64,000 nt of DNA from CAIQPV01 sp963719855 (GTDB lineage: Bacteria > Pseudomonadota > Gammaproteobacteria > Burkholderiales > Gallionellaceae): contig CAVRDK010000004.1 of the NCBI GenBank assembly GCA_963719855.1, forward strand, positions 248,001-312,000, read 5' to 3'. The position numbers and the translations under genes were made by a program. Of this stretch, positions 7,782 to 16,675 are shown piece by piece. Positions within the stretch are counted from its first letter, which is position 1, and each line of letters opens with the position of its first letter. The notes under the pieces were generated by a model. It worked only from the letters and a program-made list of their open reading frames with translations. It did not search any database and was not told the DNA's origin.

Positions 7782-9317
7782 ATGACCGACAAGTTAATAA
7801 TATTCGATACCACCTTGCGCGACGGCGAGCAAAGTCCTGGCGCATCCATGACCAAGGAAGAAAAAATCCGCATCGCGCGCCAGCTCGAAAAACTGGGCGT
7901 GGATGTGATTGAGGCGGGCTTCGCCGCAGCCAGTCCGGGCGATGCCGACGCGATCCTGAACATCGCCAAAATCATTGAGCGCACCACGGTGTGCTCGCTG
8001 GCGCGCGCCAACGAGCGTGACGTGCGCGCGGCGGGCGCGGCGATCAAGCCCGCCAAGTCCGGGCGCATCCATACCTTCATCGCCACTTCGCCCATACACA
8101 TGGAAAAGAAGTTGCGCATGACGCCGGATCAAGTGCTGGAAGCGGCGGTGAAGGCGGTTAAGCTCGCGCTGGAATACACCGACGACGTGGAGTTCTCCGC
8201 CGAGGATGCGGTGCGTTCTGAAATGGATTTTCTCATACGTATTTTCGATGCCGTGATTCAGGCTGGCGCCAAAACCATCAACGTGCCGGATACCGTTGGT
8301 TACAGCATCCCACTGTTGTGGGGCGAGCGTATCAAGCAATTGATCGAACGTGTCCCGAACAGCGACAAGGTGATCTGGTCCACGCATTGCCACAACGATC
8401 TTGGGTTGGCTTCCGCTAACTCATTGGCCGCTGTGATGAACGGCGCGCGCCAAGTGGAATGCACCATCAACGGTTTAGGCGAACGCGCCGGGAATGCCGC
8501 ACTTGAAGAAGTGGTGATGGCGGTGAAGACGCGCCGCGACATATTTACCTGCGACACGCGCATAGACACCACGCAGATCGTCCCTACCTCAAAACTGGTA
8601 TCCAGCATCACCGGCTACCCGGTGCAACCGAACAAGGCCATCGTCGGCGCCAATGCGTTCGCGCACGAATCCGGTATCCATCAGGATGGCGTGCTCAAAC
8701 ATCGCGAAACTTACGAAATCATGCGCGCCGAGGACGTGGGCTGGAGCACGAACAAGTTGACGCTGGGCAAGCTCTCAGGCCGCAATGCTTTCCGCACGCG
8801 CTTGCAGGATCTCGGCATCGTGTTGGAAAGCGAGGAGGCATTGAACGCGGCTTTCGCACGTTTCAAAGACTTGGCCGACCGCAAGCACGAAATCTTCGAC
8901 GAGGATTTGCAGGCGCTGGTCAACGAAGAGGTGGTCGCGCATGTCAGCGAACATTACCGGCTGGTGTCCATGCGCGCGCACTCCGAAACTGGTGAGTTGC
9001 CGATTGCCAAGGTGGTGCTCAGCGTAGGTGGACAGGAACGCAGCGCCGAAATGCAAGGCGGCGGCCCGGTGGATGCGACCTTCAAAGCCATCGAGCAGAT
9101 CGCACAGAGCGGCACCGAGTTGCTGTTGTACTCGGTGAACAACATCACCAGCGGCACCGATGCGCAGGGCGAAGTGACCGTGCGCCTGTCCAGGGGTGGG
9201 CGCATCGTCAATGGCCAGGGCGCGGACACCGACATCGTAGTGGCTTCGGCCAAGGCGTACTTGAATGCATTGAATAAATTGCACAGCGGAGCAGAAAGAG
9301 CGCATCCGCAGGTGTGA
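7782..9317 (+). CDS. leuA: 2-isopropylmalate synthase
   Basis: The 511-residue enzyme begins DKLIIFDTTLRDGEQSPGAS, the acyl-CoA condensing motif of the DRE-TIM family. It carries the metal site STHCHNDLGLASANSLAA and the NGLGERAGNAALEEVVMA signature, and ends in the regulatory C-terminal domain that binds leucine. It condenses acetyl-CoA with 2-oxoisovalerate as the first committed step of leucine synthesis. The ATG at 7782 is chosen because GGAG lies seven bases before it and the frame then matches family N termini; an in-frame ATG at 7770 lacks such a site. Leader and hairpins upstream suggest leucine-dependent control. Confidence 0.97.
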   Translation: MTDKLIIFDTTLRDGEQSPGASMTKEEKIRIARQLEKLGVDVIEAGFAAASPGDADAILNIAKIIERTTVCSLARANERDVRAAGAAIKPAKSGRIHTFIATSPIHMEKKLRMTPDQVLEAAVKAVKLALEYTDDVEFSAEDAVRSEMDFLIRIFDAVIQAGAKTINVPDTVGYSIPLLWGERIKQLIERVPNSDKVIWSTHCHNDLGLASANSLAAVMNGARQVECTINGLGERAGNAALEEVVMAVKTRRDIFTCDTRIDTTQIVPTSKLVSSITGYPVQPNKAIVGANAFAHESGIHQDGVLKHRETYEIMRAEDVGWSTNKLTLGKLSGRNAFRTRLQDLGIVLESEEALNAAFARFKDLADRKHEIFDEDLQALVNEEVVAHVSEHYRLVSMRAHSETGELPIAKVVLSVGGQERSAEMQGGGPVDATFKAIEQIAQSGTELLLYSVNNITSGTDAQGEVTVRLSRGGRIVNGQGADTDIVVASAKAYLNALNKLHSGAERAHPQV

Positions 9318-9338
9318 TCGGGCAGGATAAGTAATGTT

Positions 9339-9367
9339 GCGGCACGCTTTGGCGTGCCGCATTTTTG
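9339..9367 (+). terminator. Rho-independent terminator of leuA
   Basis: A perfect nine-base-pair stem, GCGGCACGC against GCGTGCCGC with a TTTG loop, is followed at once by ATTTTTG. It lies 22 bases after the leuA stop. Confidence 0.93.
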
Positions 9368-9741
9368 TCAGAAATTAACCAGCCGCGATAGAGCAACCAA
9401 CGCCTGTTGCGCATCCAGTACCAGTTCGGGGAAACCGAAGCGCAGTAGCCTGCCATCGGCACGTACGTCGAAGCCGCCGATGTAGCGGATGGAAATCGGT
9501 ACGATGCGGTAGAAAGAAAAATTCTGCATCTCCAGGTAAGTCTGTGCTTCCGGGAGGTAGCGTAAATAGCGCCTTCCGGCTTGCTCACGCTCGGCGACGA
9601 AATGGGCCTCACCCACCACTGTTACGCGGCCTTGTGCTGGATGCGCGGGTCGTTCTGGTTGTGGGTGATGAGGCTAACGCGCGGGTCGTACTGAATATTT
9701 TTGGCGTGCTCGGCCAGCGTACTGATGAGAATGATAAGTAA
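9368..9741 (-). pseudogene. HugZ/pyridoxamine-phosphate-oxidase-like protein, truncated and frameshifted remnant
   Basis: Two frames together give a recognisable C-terminal part of a HugZ-type PPOX-fold protein. The first is LIILISTLAEHAKNIQ through VSLITHNQNDPRIQ (from 9741), the second VTVVGEAHFVAERE through RIVPISIRYIGGFDVRADGR to 9368. The two are out of phase near 9633-9640, where one base seems missing (IQxxGRVTVVGEA would be restored). The N-terminal region that should come before LISTLAEH is absent because flgN ends at 9742, directly against the remnant. The intact family binds flavin or haem. This copy has no start codon and is unlikely to be made. Confidence 0.8.
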
Positions 9742-10221
9742 TTAAACGCTACCTAAAATACGACTGGATGTGGAAAGATGTGTCTGGCCATCAGCACCGT
9801 ACAATCCATGGGTACTGTTTGCGGCGTTGAGCAGCACAGTCAACGCCTGTTGGTTATGCCGTAGTTTGGTTTGGATCAGTGTGCCATTGGTACGGTTAAG
9901 TTGTTGCATCTGCTCTGCAAGCTGTTGAATATCTTGCCATATCGGCAGGCTACCCACGGCATGCGCCTGCAACCAAGCGACTATGCCGCTGGCTTGAATT
10001 TTTGCGCCATGAGTGAGCAGGTCATTTTTGCGTGCGTTCGCCAGTTTGCTTAACTCATGTACTGCGCGGGTCTTGCTATCGGCCAGAGCCAGCAATTGTT
10101 CGGTATTTCCGTCGATCAGCGCCTGCTGCTCCGTCTTGAGCAGCGTGACAAGCGACCTCAAGCCATCGCGTTCGGTGTTCAGGCGAGAGATGAAATCCGT
10201 TGCCGGGGCGTTCTTGGTCAT
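9742..10221 (-). CDS. flgN: Flagellar export chaperone FlgN
   Basis: This 159-residue, mainly helical protein has the FlgN layout: an N-terminal coiled coil (RDGLRSLVTLLKTEQQALID), the NTEQLLALADSKTRAVHEL region, and a Ser/Gly-rich tail with LLNAANSTHGLYGADGQT. The tail motif is typical of FlgN, where it meets the hook-junction proteins FlgK and FlgL. It sits immediately downstream of flgM in the usual flgMN pair, with an 11-base gap, and should share the sigma-28 promoter at 10597-10623. The HugZ remnant abuts its stop codon. Confidence 0.92.
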   Translation of the reverse strand: MTKNAPATDFISRLNTERDGLRSLVTLLKTEQQALIDGNTEQLLALADSKTRAVHELSKLANARKNDLLTHGAKIQASGIVAWLQAHAVGSLPIWQDIQQLAEQMQQLNRTNGTLIQTKLRHNQQALTVLLNAANSTHGLYGADGQTHLSTSSRILGSV

Positions 10222-10232
10222 CGAGCGAGCGG

Positions 10233-10568
10233 TCAGGCTTGGTGTGAGGCGATCAAGTCAGTTACTGAATTGATAAGGCTATCCGCCACAGCACTGGAAT
10301 TAACCTGGAAGCGGCCTTCACTGATGGCTTTTTTGATTTCTGCGACTTTCGTTGCATTTACCGGTGTATCCGTCGCGCTACCCCCCAAGCTGCGCAACTG
10401 CGCGGAAGTTGTACCAAGATTTACGCTCGTGCTGTTTACGCTGGCAGCGGTGGCGGCGGCAGAGGGTGCATTATCCCCGGCTTTTGCAATTGGAGCACGC
10501 GCCTTCGCATCCCCACTAGAGGAGAGCGGCAAAGAAGAGGTGCTTGAGTTATCAATTTTCACGGGCAT
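10233..10568 (-). CDS. flgM: Anti-sigma-28 factor FlgM
   Basis: The 111-residue protein has a low-complexity, Ser/Ala-rich, probably disordered N-terminal half. The C-terminal helical part, VNATKVAEIKKAISEGRFQV, is the sigma-28 binding core of FlgM. FlgM holds FliA inactive until the hook is complete and FlgM itself is exported. ATG at 10568 is preferred over the GTG one codon earlier because AAAGG lies at proper distance. A sigma-28 promoter stands upstream, so FlgM is part of the regulon it inhibits. Confidence 0.94.
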   Translation of the reverse strand: MPVKIDNSSTSSLPLSSSGDAKARAPIAKAGDNAPSAAATAASVNSTSVNLGTTSAQLRSLGGSATDTPVNATKVAEIKKAISEGRFQVNSSAVADSLINSVTDLIASHQA

Positions 10569-10596
10569 CACCTTTTAACTGGTTCGATTGTACTTT

Positions 10597-10623
10597 GTAT
10601 CGGCAGCCTAACGCAAAACTTTA
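10597..10623 (-). promoter_or_regulatory. Sigma-28 (FliA) promoter of flgM-flgN
   Basis: Read on the minus strand, TAAAGTTT is followed, 15 bases after TAAA, by GCCGATAC. The enterobacterial consensus is TAAAGTTT-N11-GCCGATAA, so only the last base differs. The flgM ATG lies 29 bases downstream. Confidence 0.9.
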
Positions 10624-10698
10624 GGGCAATATTTTTTATACATCAGCACGACATTCCGCACAATACGTGTCACATTGGACAAATGCAAGGGCTGGGAA

Positions 10699-11385
10699 TC
10701 AGGGGCGAATTTCCACAATTCCGCCCGGTCGCGCCATACCGCTCACCATCTGCCCGGATGAGGTCTTAACCTTTACAGTTTGCCCTTCCGCCGCGTCGTT
10801 CAGCGCTTGGCCTTCGGAGCGGACACTGAAACCAGCCCCCTCGACTTGTAGCTTTACCGCCTGCCCCTGCGTTATTGCATAGGGTGCGCGCAGCATGTCT
10901 TGCTTTAACACTTGCCCCGCGCCGATGCCATTTTTCAGAACTTTACCTATGGCTTGCGAGGGGGCGGTAAGAATGCCAATTTGTGCCAGATCGCCGTTCT
11001 GGCTGGAGAGGTCTTCGGCTTGTAGCACATGTCCCTGCGTGAGGGGTTTGCTGGTAATGAGCATATCCACGCTGACTGTGACATGCACCGGCACGAACAG
11101 GGTCCAGCCTTTGTTGCCAGTGCAGCGCACCCCGACCATACTGTTGCCGAACAGTTGTGAACCGGAGGGCAGAAATACTTCCAGCGTCGGGCAGGCGGGC
11201 CGTACAGTGCGCGAATCTATTTCATCTACCCTGAAGACAACCTTCCCCGGCAGGTCGTGTGTTTTTGTGCGCACGAAGGCGGTAACGGCCTCAAGGATAT
11301 CAGCATGGCTTTGTTGCACACCTGCCTGGGCGGGCAGTGCGAGCAGCAGCAAAATAGCCAACAGCAGGGAGCTAAAGTTCTTCAT
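10699..11385 (-). CDS. flgA: Flagellar basal body P-ring formation protein FlgA
   Basis: From the ATG at 11385 the protein has 228 residues and a clear signal peptide (SLLLAILLLLALPAQA). It then shows a SAF-like domain: VTVSVDMLITSKPLTQGHVL, NGIGAGQVLKQDMLRAPYAI, and the ending VKVKTSSGQMVSGMARPGG. FlgA is the periplasmic chaperone that helps FlgI assemble into the P ring. The frame is open further upstream to 11454, but only the chosen start puts the signal peptide at the N terminus. It is divergent from flgB. Confidence 0.93.
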   Translation of the reverse strand: MKNFSSLLLAILLLLALPAQAGVQQSHADILEAVTAFVRTKTHDLPGKVVFRVDEIDSRTVRPACPTLEVFLPSGSQLFGNSMVGVRCTGNKGWTLFVPVHVTVSVDMLITSKPLTQGHVLQAEDLSSQNGDLAQIGILTAPSQAIGKVLKNGIGAGQVLKQDMLRAPYAITQGQAVKLQVEGAGFSVRSEGQALNDAAEGQTVKVKTSSGQMVSGMARPGGIVEIRP

Positions 11386-11537
11386 GGCCGTATTGTCGGC
11401 CTTCAATGGCTTTCTGGGAAGCATTTTAACGGGAGAAATAAGGCGGGTTTCCACTCTTAATCGGGCAATGGTCTTGGCACATTGGTGTTTAATATGTGCG
11501 TCATCTGAGTAGTGGCAAGCAAGCTTAGGAGTAAATT
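11386..11537. promoter_or_regulatory. Divergent flgA/flgB control region
   Basis: These 152 bases must drive the rod and hook operon to the right and flgA to the left. On the plus strand TTGGCAC at 11479-11485 resembles a sigma-54 -24 element, but the matching -12 position reads TGTT rather than TTGC. I therefore do not call a sigma-54 promoter. TAGGAG at 11527-11532 is the flgB ribosome binding site. Confidence 0.4.
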
Positions 11538-11942
11538 ATGACCAGCAAAATCGACAGCGCCTTACAGTTTAACCAGACCGCACTGAGTCTGCGTTCGGCA
11601 CGCCAAGAGTTGATTGCTTCCAACATCGCCAATGCCGACACCCCGAATTACAAGGCTAAGGATATTGATTTTGCCAAGGCTTTGCAAGGCGCGATGTCGG
11701 GCAATACGGCAAATTTGCCGCTGGCGACTACCTCGCCCAGCCATTTGGGCAGTGCGACCGGGGAAAGTGTAATGGGTGCGCCGGTGATGTACCGAAACGC
11801 CTTGCAGCCAAGCGCTGATGGCAATACGGTGGATATGGACGTCGAGCGTGCGCAGTTTGCCGACAACGCCTTGCGTTATGAAGCCAGCGTAACGTTCGTC
11901 TCTAGCAAGGTCAAAGACGTATTAGCGGCTTTAGCGCCATAA
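11538..11942 (+). CDS. flgB: Flagellar proximal rod protein FlgB
   Basis: The 134-residue protein has the rod signature LIASNIANADTPNYKAKDID near residue 30 and the C-terminal helix common to rod proteins (QFADNALRYEASVTFVSSKV). It is the first gene of the rod-hook operon flgBCDEFGHIJ and would form the proximal rod next to the MS ring and FliE. Confidence 0.96.
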   Translation: MTSKIDSALQFNQTALSLRSARQELIASNIANADTPNYKAKDIDFAKALQGAMSGNTANLPLATTSPSHLGSATGESVMGAPVMYRNALQPSADGNTVDMDVERAQFADNALRYEASVTFVSSKVKDVLAALAP

Positions 11943-11947
11943 TTATC

Positions 11948-12352
11948 ATGTCATTATTTAATATTTTTAATATTGCCGGTTCTGCCATGACTGCCCAGTC
12001 GCAGCGGCTTAATGTGGTGGCGAGCAATCTGGCCAACGCAGACAGTGCGACGGGGCCGGACGGTAAACCCTATCGCGCCAAGCAAGTGGTGTTCAGCACC
12101 ATGCCGGTGAATGGACAAGGCGGAGCGGGAGTCAAAGTAGCGGCGGTAGTGGACGATGCCTCGCCGATGAAATTGGTTTACGACCCCCAGAATCCTCTGG
12201 CAGATGGAAAAGGTTATGTAACGATGCCTAATGTTAATGTGGTGGAAGAAATGGTAAACATGATCTCGGCTTCGAGGTCTTATGAAAACAATGTAGATGT
12301 AATGAATACCTCAAAAACCTTGTTACTCAAAACCCTGACCATAGGTCAATAA
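11948..12352 (+). CDS. flgC: Flagellar proximal rod protein FlgC
   Basis: This 134-residue protein starts SLFNIFNIAGSAMTAQSQRL and has the conserved rod motif VVASNLANADS. The C-terminal VNVVEEMVNMISASRSYENN is shared by rod, hook and hook-associated proteins and packs as a coiled coil. The start lies five bases after the flgB stop. Confidence 0.96.
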   Translation: MSLFNIFNIAGSAMTAQSQRLNVVASNLANADSATGPDGKPYRAKQVVFSTMPVNGQGGAGVKVAAVVDDASPMKLVYDPQNPLADGKGYVTMPNVNVVEEMVNMISASRSYENNVDVMNTSKTLLLKTLTIGQ

Positions 12353-12367
12353 AGAAAGGATTAAGCC

Positions 12368-13066
12368 ATGACCAGCCCAATTCAAAATCAAAGTGCCGCC
12401 GCAGGAATTGCTTTGATGACCGGAAAAAGCAGTTCAACAACACAGAGCACCGCCAGCACCGCTACCACCGCTGCCAGTAGCAGCAGCGCCCAGCAGACCC
12501 AATTTCTGACCATGCTGACGGCGCAATTGCAAAATCAAGATCCGATGAATCCGATGGACAATGCCCAAATTACCTCGCAAATGGCGGCACTCAGCACGGT
12601 AACCGGCATCAACCAACTTAATACCACGCTGCAAACATTGAGCAACACCATGTCTATGGGGTCAGCCACCAGCTTGATCGGACAGGGTGTTCTGGTTCCC
12701 GGTTCCGCCCTGAGCTTGGCCAGCAGCCAGGCAGTCGGCGGGGTGACATTGGCAGGACCGGCTGACAGCCTCAGTGTCACCATAAAGGATGCTTCGGGCA
12801 ATACCGTGCAAACCTTGCAACTGGGGGCACAGAAGGCTGGCGGAGTGGTGCCATTTACTTGGGATGGGTCAACTACTGCAGGTGCGACCGCCCCGGACGG
12901 CTCTTACACGTTTACGGCACAAGCAACGTCTTCCGGTGCTACATCAACACCCACAACCCTGGCCTACGGCACAGTGAACGCCGTAAACCCCGGTGCTTCT
13001 GGAGCCACTGTAAATGTTGGTACGCTAGGCGGATTCGCCTTGTCCGCAATCCAGCAAGTTCTGTAA
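12368..13066 (+). CDS. flgD: Flagellar hook assembly scaffold FlgD
   Basis: The 232-residue protein has a disordered Ser/Thr/Ala-rich start. The conserved FlgD block FLTMLTAQLQNQDPMNPMDN follows, then the hook-capping FlgD-Ig-like part (GNTVQTLQLGAQKAGGVVPF, then FTWDGSTTAGA). FlgD caps the growing hook and is lost from the finished organelle. It precedes flgE by 16 bases. Confidence 0.95.
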   Translation: MTSPIQNQSAAAGIALMTGKSSSTTQSTASTATTAASSSSAQQTQFLTMLTAQLQNQDPMNPMDNAQITSQMAALSTVTGINQLNTTLQTLSNTMSMGSATSLIGQGVLVPGSALSLASSQAVGGVTLAGPADSLSVTIKDASGNTVQTLQLGAQKAGGVVPFTWDGSTTAGATAPDGSYTFTAQATSSGATSTPTTLAYGTVNAVNPGASGATVNVGTLGGFALSAIQQVL

Positions 13067-13082
13067 TCTAAAGGAGGATATC

Positions 13083-14750
13083 ATGAGTTTCGTACAAGGA
13101 TTGAGTGGGTTGAATGCGGCTTCCAGTGATCTGGAAGTAATCGGCAATAACGTTGCCAACGTGGATACCGTTGGGTTCAAAGCATCGGAGGCGCAGTTTG
13201 CCGATGTTTTTGCAGCCTCATTGGGAGGCGCAGGCTCGTCGCAGATCGGGATTGGCACCAAGCTTGCGACGGTTGCACAACAATTTACCCAGGGAAGCAT
13301 CTCCACAACCAACAACCCGCTGGACATGGCTGTTAACGGCCCGGGGTTTTTCGTTCTGAAAGGGGTGAATGGGACAGGCTACAGCCGGAATGGTCAGTTC
13401 CAGGTGGACAAAAGCGGCAATATTGTCACCAGTACGGGGGAAAACTTGCAGGGTTGGCCCGCTGTGGGTGGCGCTGTTGCAACCAGCGGCCCGACATCAA
13501 ATTTAACGATTCCTACTACCAATATCCCGCCACTACCAACATCTTCAATGATAGTTGGCCTGAATCTGGACTCGCGCTTGCAACCGCCTACTATCACACC
13601 ATTCGACCCGAATAACCCACAAACCTACACTAACTCGACTTCGACGACAGTTTTTGACACCTTGGGAAATGCGCTCATCAACACCATGTATTTCGTAAAA
13701 GCGCCGCCCGCCGCTGGTAGCGCCGCCGTTAACCTAACATCATTTGATCAAGCGCCTGGCTTCACTCAGACGATCGCCAGCACAGCTGGCTTGGCTGTGG
13801 GCGAGCAAGTCAATGGAACAACTATAGCGTCCATTGGGAATGGTACAACATTTACGACTGTGGCAGCCGTGGGAGCAGCGGCTGTGACATTTGGCCCCGT
13901 TTCGACACCTACGACTGCTAATGGATCCGAAGTTGTTACTTTAACGGGTGGTGACGTCACAGCCGGCCTGGTGGTCGGCCAGACCGTTTCCGGGGCAGTG
14001 TTCCCCGCAGGAACAACTATCACATCCATTAACCCTGCTGCCGGTACCTTTACGATTTCGGCACCGGCTACGGGCGTTGCTGCTGCCGCCCCAACATTTG
14101 GTGCCATTGTCGGCAACACCTGGAATGTCTATGCGACGGAGAGTGACCCGAATGTGCCGGTAACGAGTCCCCCTACTTTTCTTTACCCCAGCCCCTCTCC
14201 GGCCGCAGGCGGATGGCAGGCAGCAGGAACGTTGGTTTTCAATAACAGCGGAATAAACGTTACGCCAGGGGCGCCCCCTTTCGTTATCCCAAATTTCAAT
14301 GCAGCCCACCCTGCTGTTACATATAATTTTTCGGCTGCAACGCAGTTTGGTGCGGCATTCGGCGTCACGCAGATAACGACGGATGGCAACACATCAGGCA
14401 CCTTGGTCGGTTACAGCGCCGCAGCGAATGGCACTATTTCGGGTACCTATTCAAATGGCAAGACCCAAATTTTGGGCCAGGTTGCGCTGGCGACTTTCGC
14501 CGACAACCAGGGTTTGCAGCCTCTTGGAAATAATGAATGGGCAGCGACTAACGCTTCCGGCGCAGCTCTCACGGGGGTGCCAGGCGCAGGCCTTAATGGT
14601 GTGCTACAGACATCCTCTGTTGAAGGTTCAAACACGGACCTGACCGCCGAACTGGTTAACATGATTACGGCGCAACGCAACTACCAGGCCAATTCACAGA
14701 CCATCAAGACACAAGAAACGATCATGCAAACGCTGATTAACATGAGGTAA
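13083..14750 (+). CDS. flgE: Flagellar hook protein FlgE with inserted repeat module
   Basis: The 555-residue protein has the hook N terminus (FVQGLSGLNAASSDLEVIGN), the NVDTVGFKASEAQF motif, and the C terminus VEGSNTDLTAELVNMITAQR. It is longer than the usual 400-odd residues. Roughly residues 207-344 interrupt the block that normally runs from YFVK to NTWNVYATESD. The insert holds two copies of a Gly/Val/Thr-rich unit with the pattern LxVGxxVxG...AGTTITSI...FTIS. A similar unit is inserted in FliD. The ribosome binding site AAGGAGGATATC is ideal. FlgE forms the hook outside the cell and is exported by the flagellar type III apparatus. Confidence 0.95.
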   Translation: MSFVQGLSGLNAASSDLEVIGNNVANVDTVGFKASEAQFADVFAASLGGAGSSQIGIGTKLATVAQQFTQGSISTTNNPLDMAVNGPGFFVLKGVNGTGYSRNGQFQVDKSGNIVTSTGENLQGWPAVGGAVATSGPTSNLTIPTTNIPPLPTSSMIVGLNLDSRLQPPTITPFDPNNPQTYTNSTSTTVFDTLGNALINTMYFVKAPPAAGSAAVNLTSFDQAPGFTQTIASTAGLAVGEQVNGTTIASIGNGTTFTTVAAVGAAAVTFGPVSTPTTANGSEVVTLTGGDVTAGLVVGQTVSGAVFPAGTTITSINPAAGTFTISAPATGVAAAAPTFGAIVGNTWNVYATESDPNVPVTSPPTFLYPSPSPAAGGWQAAGTLVFNNSGINVTPGAPPFVIPNFNAAHPAVTYNFSAATQFGAAFGVTQITTDGNTSGTLVGYSAAANGTISGTYSNGKTQILGQVALATFADNQGLQPLGNNEWAATNASGAALTGVPGAGLNGVLQTSSVEGSNTDLTAELVNMITAQRNYQANSQTIKTQETIMQTLINMR

Positions 14751-14776
14751 CCCCAGATAAGCCATTAACCAGCATT

Positions 14777-14799
14777 CCTTCCCCCTTGGAGAGGGAAGG
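14777..14799 (+). other. Hairpin between flgE and flgF
   Basis: CCTTCCC and GGGAAGG form a seven-base-pair stem around a nine-base loop, 26 bases after the flgE stop. There is no T tract, so it is more likely an mRNA stability or processing element than a terminator. Confidence 0.4.
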
Positions 14800-14823
14800 G
14801 ACAATCGGAGTAAAGGAGAGGAA

Positions 14824-15567
14824 ATGGACAGGCTGATTTATACCGCGATGACCGGCGCTTCACATTTGCTGCAACAGCAGGCAGCCGTGTCGCAGAATTT
14901 AGCCAATGCCAGCACTCCAGGCTATCGCGCCGCGATCAACACTTTTCGGGCTGTGCCGCTGGCTGGCGAAGGCTTGCCGACACGCACCTTCGTAGTGGAT
15001 TCTACTTCCGGCAGCGATTTTTCGCAGGGGGCCTCGCAAGAAACTGGAGGCGCCTTCGATGTGGCGGTGCAGGGTTCAGGCTGGATAGCCGTGCAAATGG
15101 CAGACGGAAGCGAGGCCTACACCCGCAACGGCAGTTTTCAGGTTGACCCTAATGGAGTCCTGCAAACTCGTAGCGGTTTGCCCGTGGCGAGTGATAGCGG
15201 CCCTATCACTATTCCACCAAACACGCAGGTTACTATTGGCAAGGATGGCACTATTTCCACCGTGCCAACCGGACTTCAGCCCGTCCCGTCGACGGTGGTG
15301 GGGCGCATCAAGCTGGCAAATCCTCCCGCAGCGCAAATGGTGCGCGGCGATGATGGATTATTCCGCACCCAGGATGGTAAAGCGGCGGAGGCAGATGCCA
15401 ATGTTACGTTGGCTTCGGGAAGTATAGAAAGCAGTAATGTGAATACCGTCGGGGCTTTGGTGGACATGATTTCGTTGGCACGGAGTTACGACTTGCAGAC
15501 GAAAATGATGACGACCTCAGACGAAAATGAGAAAACGGCCAGTACGATTCTGCAAGTAGCTAGTTGA
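14824..15567 (+). CDS. flgF: Flagellar proximal rod protein FlgF
   Basis: The 247-residue protein starts MDRLIYTAMTGASHLLQQQA and has VSQNLANASTPGYRA, the Gly-rich core FDVAVQGSGWIAVQM with AYTRNGSFQV, and the C-terminal coiled-coil motif SSNVNTVGALVDMISLARSY. These define FlgF, a rod subunit. AAAGGAGAGG precedes the ATG. Confidence 0.96.
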   Translation: MDRLIYTAMTGASHLLQQQAAVSQNLANASTPGYRAAINTFRAVPLAGEGLPTRTFVVDSTSGSDFSQGASQETGGAFDVAVQGSGWIAVQMADGSEAYTRNGSFQVDPNGVLQTRSGLPVASDSGPITIPPNTQVTIGKDGTISTVPTGLQPVPSTVVGRIKLANPPAAQMVRGDDGLFRTQDGKAAEADANVTLASGSIESSNVNTVGALVDMISLARSYDLQTKMMTTSDENEKTASTILQVAS

Positions 15568-15870
15568 TTTTAGCAACATTCAGTTTCGGGCGGAATTCAT
15601 CCCGACATAACGCCGCATAACCCAACCCGGTCGGGATGAATCCCGACCTACATCAACTTGAGATTCATGGGTGAGCAGTATTTTGCAATTTCCTCCTCCC
15701 CAAGCAACCAAAGAGCCTTGCCAAGTGGCTGATTAACGAAATACACGGAATAAATCGGCTTGTTCTTCGCTTAAGTTATCCACCTTTTGTGTAAAGATAT
15801 ACCTCATTGATGTTTCTCTGAATATTTGGGCGAGACTTTAGATACCCACAGTTTTGAAAGGATAATAATC
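15568..15870. repeat. flgF-flgG intergenic region with inverted repeat
   Basis: This 303-base gap is long for two rod genes that normally touch. It holds a perfect 12-base inverted repeat, ATTCATCCCGAC at 15595-15606 and GTCGGGATGAAT at 15630-15641, followed by CCCGACCTAC. Motifs of the type GTAGGTCGGGATTCATCCCGA are dispersed intergenic repeats in many betaproteobacteria. I see no gene. An internal promoter for flgG is possible but none is clear. Confidence 0.55.
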
Positions 15871-16653
15871 ATGATACGTTCTTTATATATTGCTAAAACC
15901 GGAATGAACGCGGCGCAAACCCAGATGGACGTGATTGCCAACAATCTGGCAAACGTCAGCACTACGGGCTTCAAGGGGTCGCGCGCGGTATTCGCGGATT
16001 TGATCTACCAGACACTACGTCAGCCAGGCGCTCAGTCTACCCAGCAAACTCAGATTCCTTCTGGCTCGCAAATCGGCACCGGTGTGCAACTGGTTGCAAC
16101 AGAACGCCTTCAAACGCAGGGGAATTTGGCCCAGACCAGCAATAATCTCGACGTGGCGATCCAAGGCGCCGGATTTTTCCAAGTGCTCATGCCGGATGGC
16201 ACCACGTCATATACTCGCGACGGCTCTTTTCAGCAAAACAATCAGGGGCAACTGGTTACTTCCAGTGGGTTTCCCGTGCAACCGGCGATTACCGTCCCTG
16301 CCAACGCACTCAGCGTGACTATAGGCAGCGATGGCACAGTTTCGGTCACCACGTCTGGCTCAACCACGCCGGTGCAGATTGGCAGCATACAACTGGCTAC
16401 TTTTATCAACCCTACTGGATTGCAAAGTCAGGGGTCGAATTTGTATCAGCAAACCGGTTCATCCGGCACACCTAACGCAGTTCAACCGGGCACCAATTCT
16501 GCTGGAACGTTGAACCAGGGTTATGTGGAAACCTCCAACGTGAGTGTGGTGGAAGAACTGGTGAACATGATAACGGCGCAACGTGCTTATGAAATTGATT
16601 CCAAGGCGATTACGGCCTCAGATCAGATGTTGCAGAAACTAGAGCAGATGTAA
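15871..16653 (+). CDS. flgG: Flagellar distal rod protein FlgG
   Basis: From ATG 15871 the protein has 260 residues, the standard FlgG length. It begins MIRSLYIAKTGMNAAQTQMD and has VIANNLANVSTTGFKGSRAV, TSNNLDVAIQGAGFFQVLMP and the end motif VEELVNMITAQRAYEIDSKA. The upstream in-frame extension to 15826 is rejected because GAAAGGA lies at the right distance from 15871 and FlgG proteins start here. It builds the distal rod through the P and L rings. Confidence 0.97.
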   Translation: MIRSLYIAKTGMNAAQTQMDVIANNLANVSTTGFKGSRAVFADLIYQTLRQPGAQSTQQTQIPSGSQIGTGVQLVATERLQTQGNLAQTSNNLDVAIQGAGFFQVLMPDGTTSYTRDGSFQQNNQGQLVTSSGFPVQPAITVPANALSVTIGSDGTVSVTTSGSTTPVQIGSIQLATFINPTGLQSQGSNLYQQTGSSGTPNAVQPGTNSAGTLNQGYVETSNVSVVEELVNMITAQRAYEIDSKAITASDQMLQKLEQM

Positions 16654-16675
16654 CTAGTATGGAGTGAGGTGTGCT

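Noticed and set aside
11479..11497. Sigma-54 promoter before flgB (TTGGCAC)
   Set aside because: The -24 element fits, but the -12 position reads TGTT, so the essential GC is missing at the right spacing.
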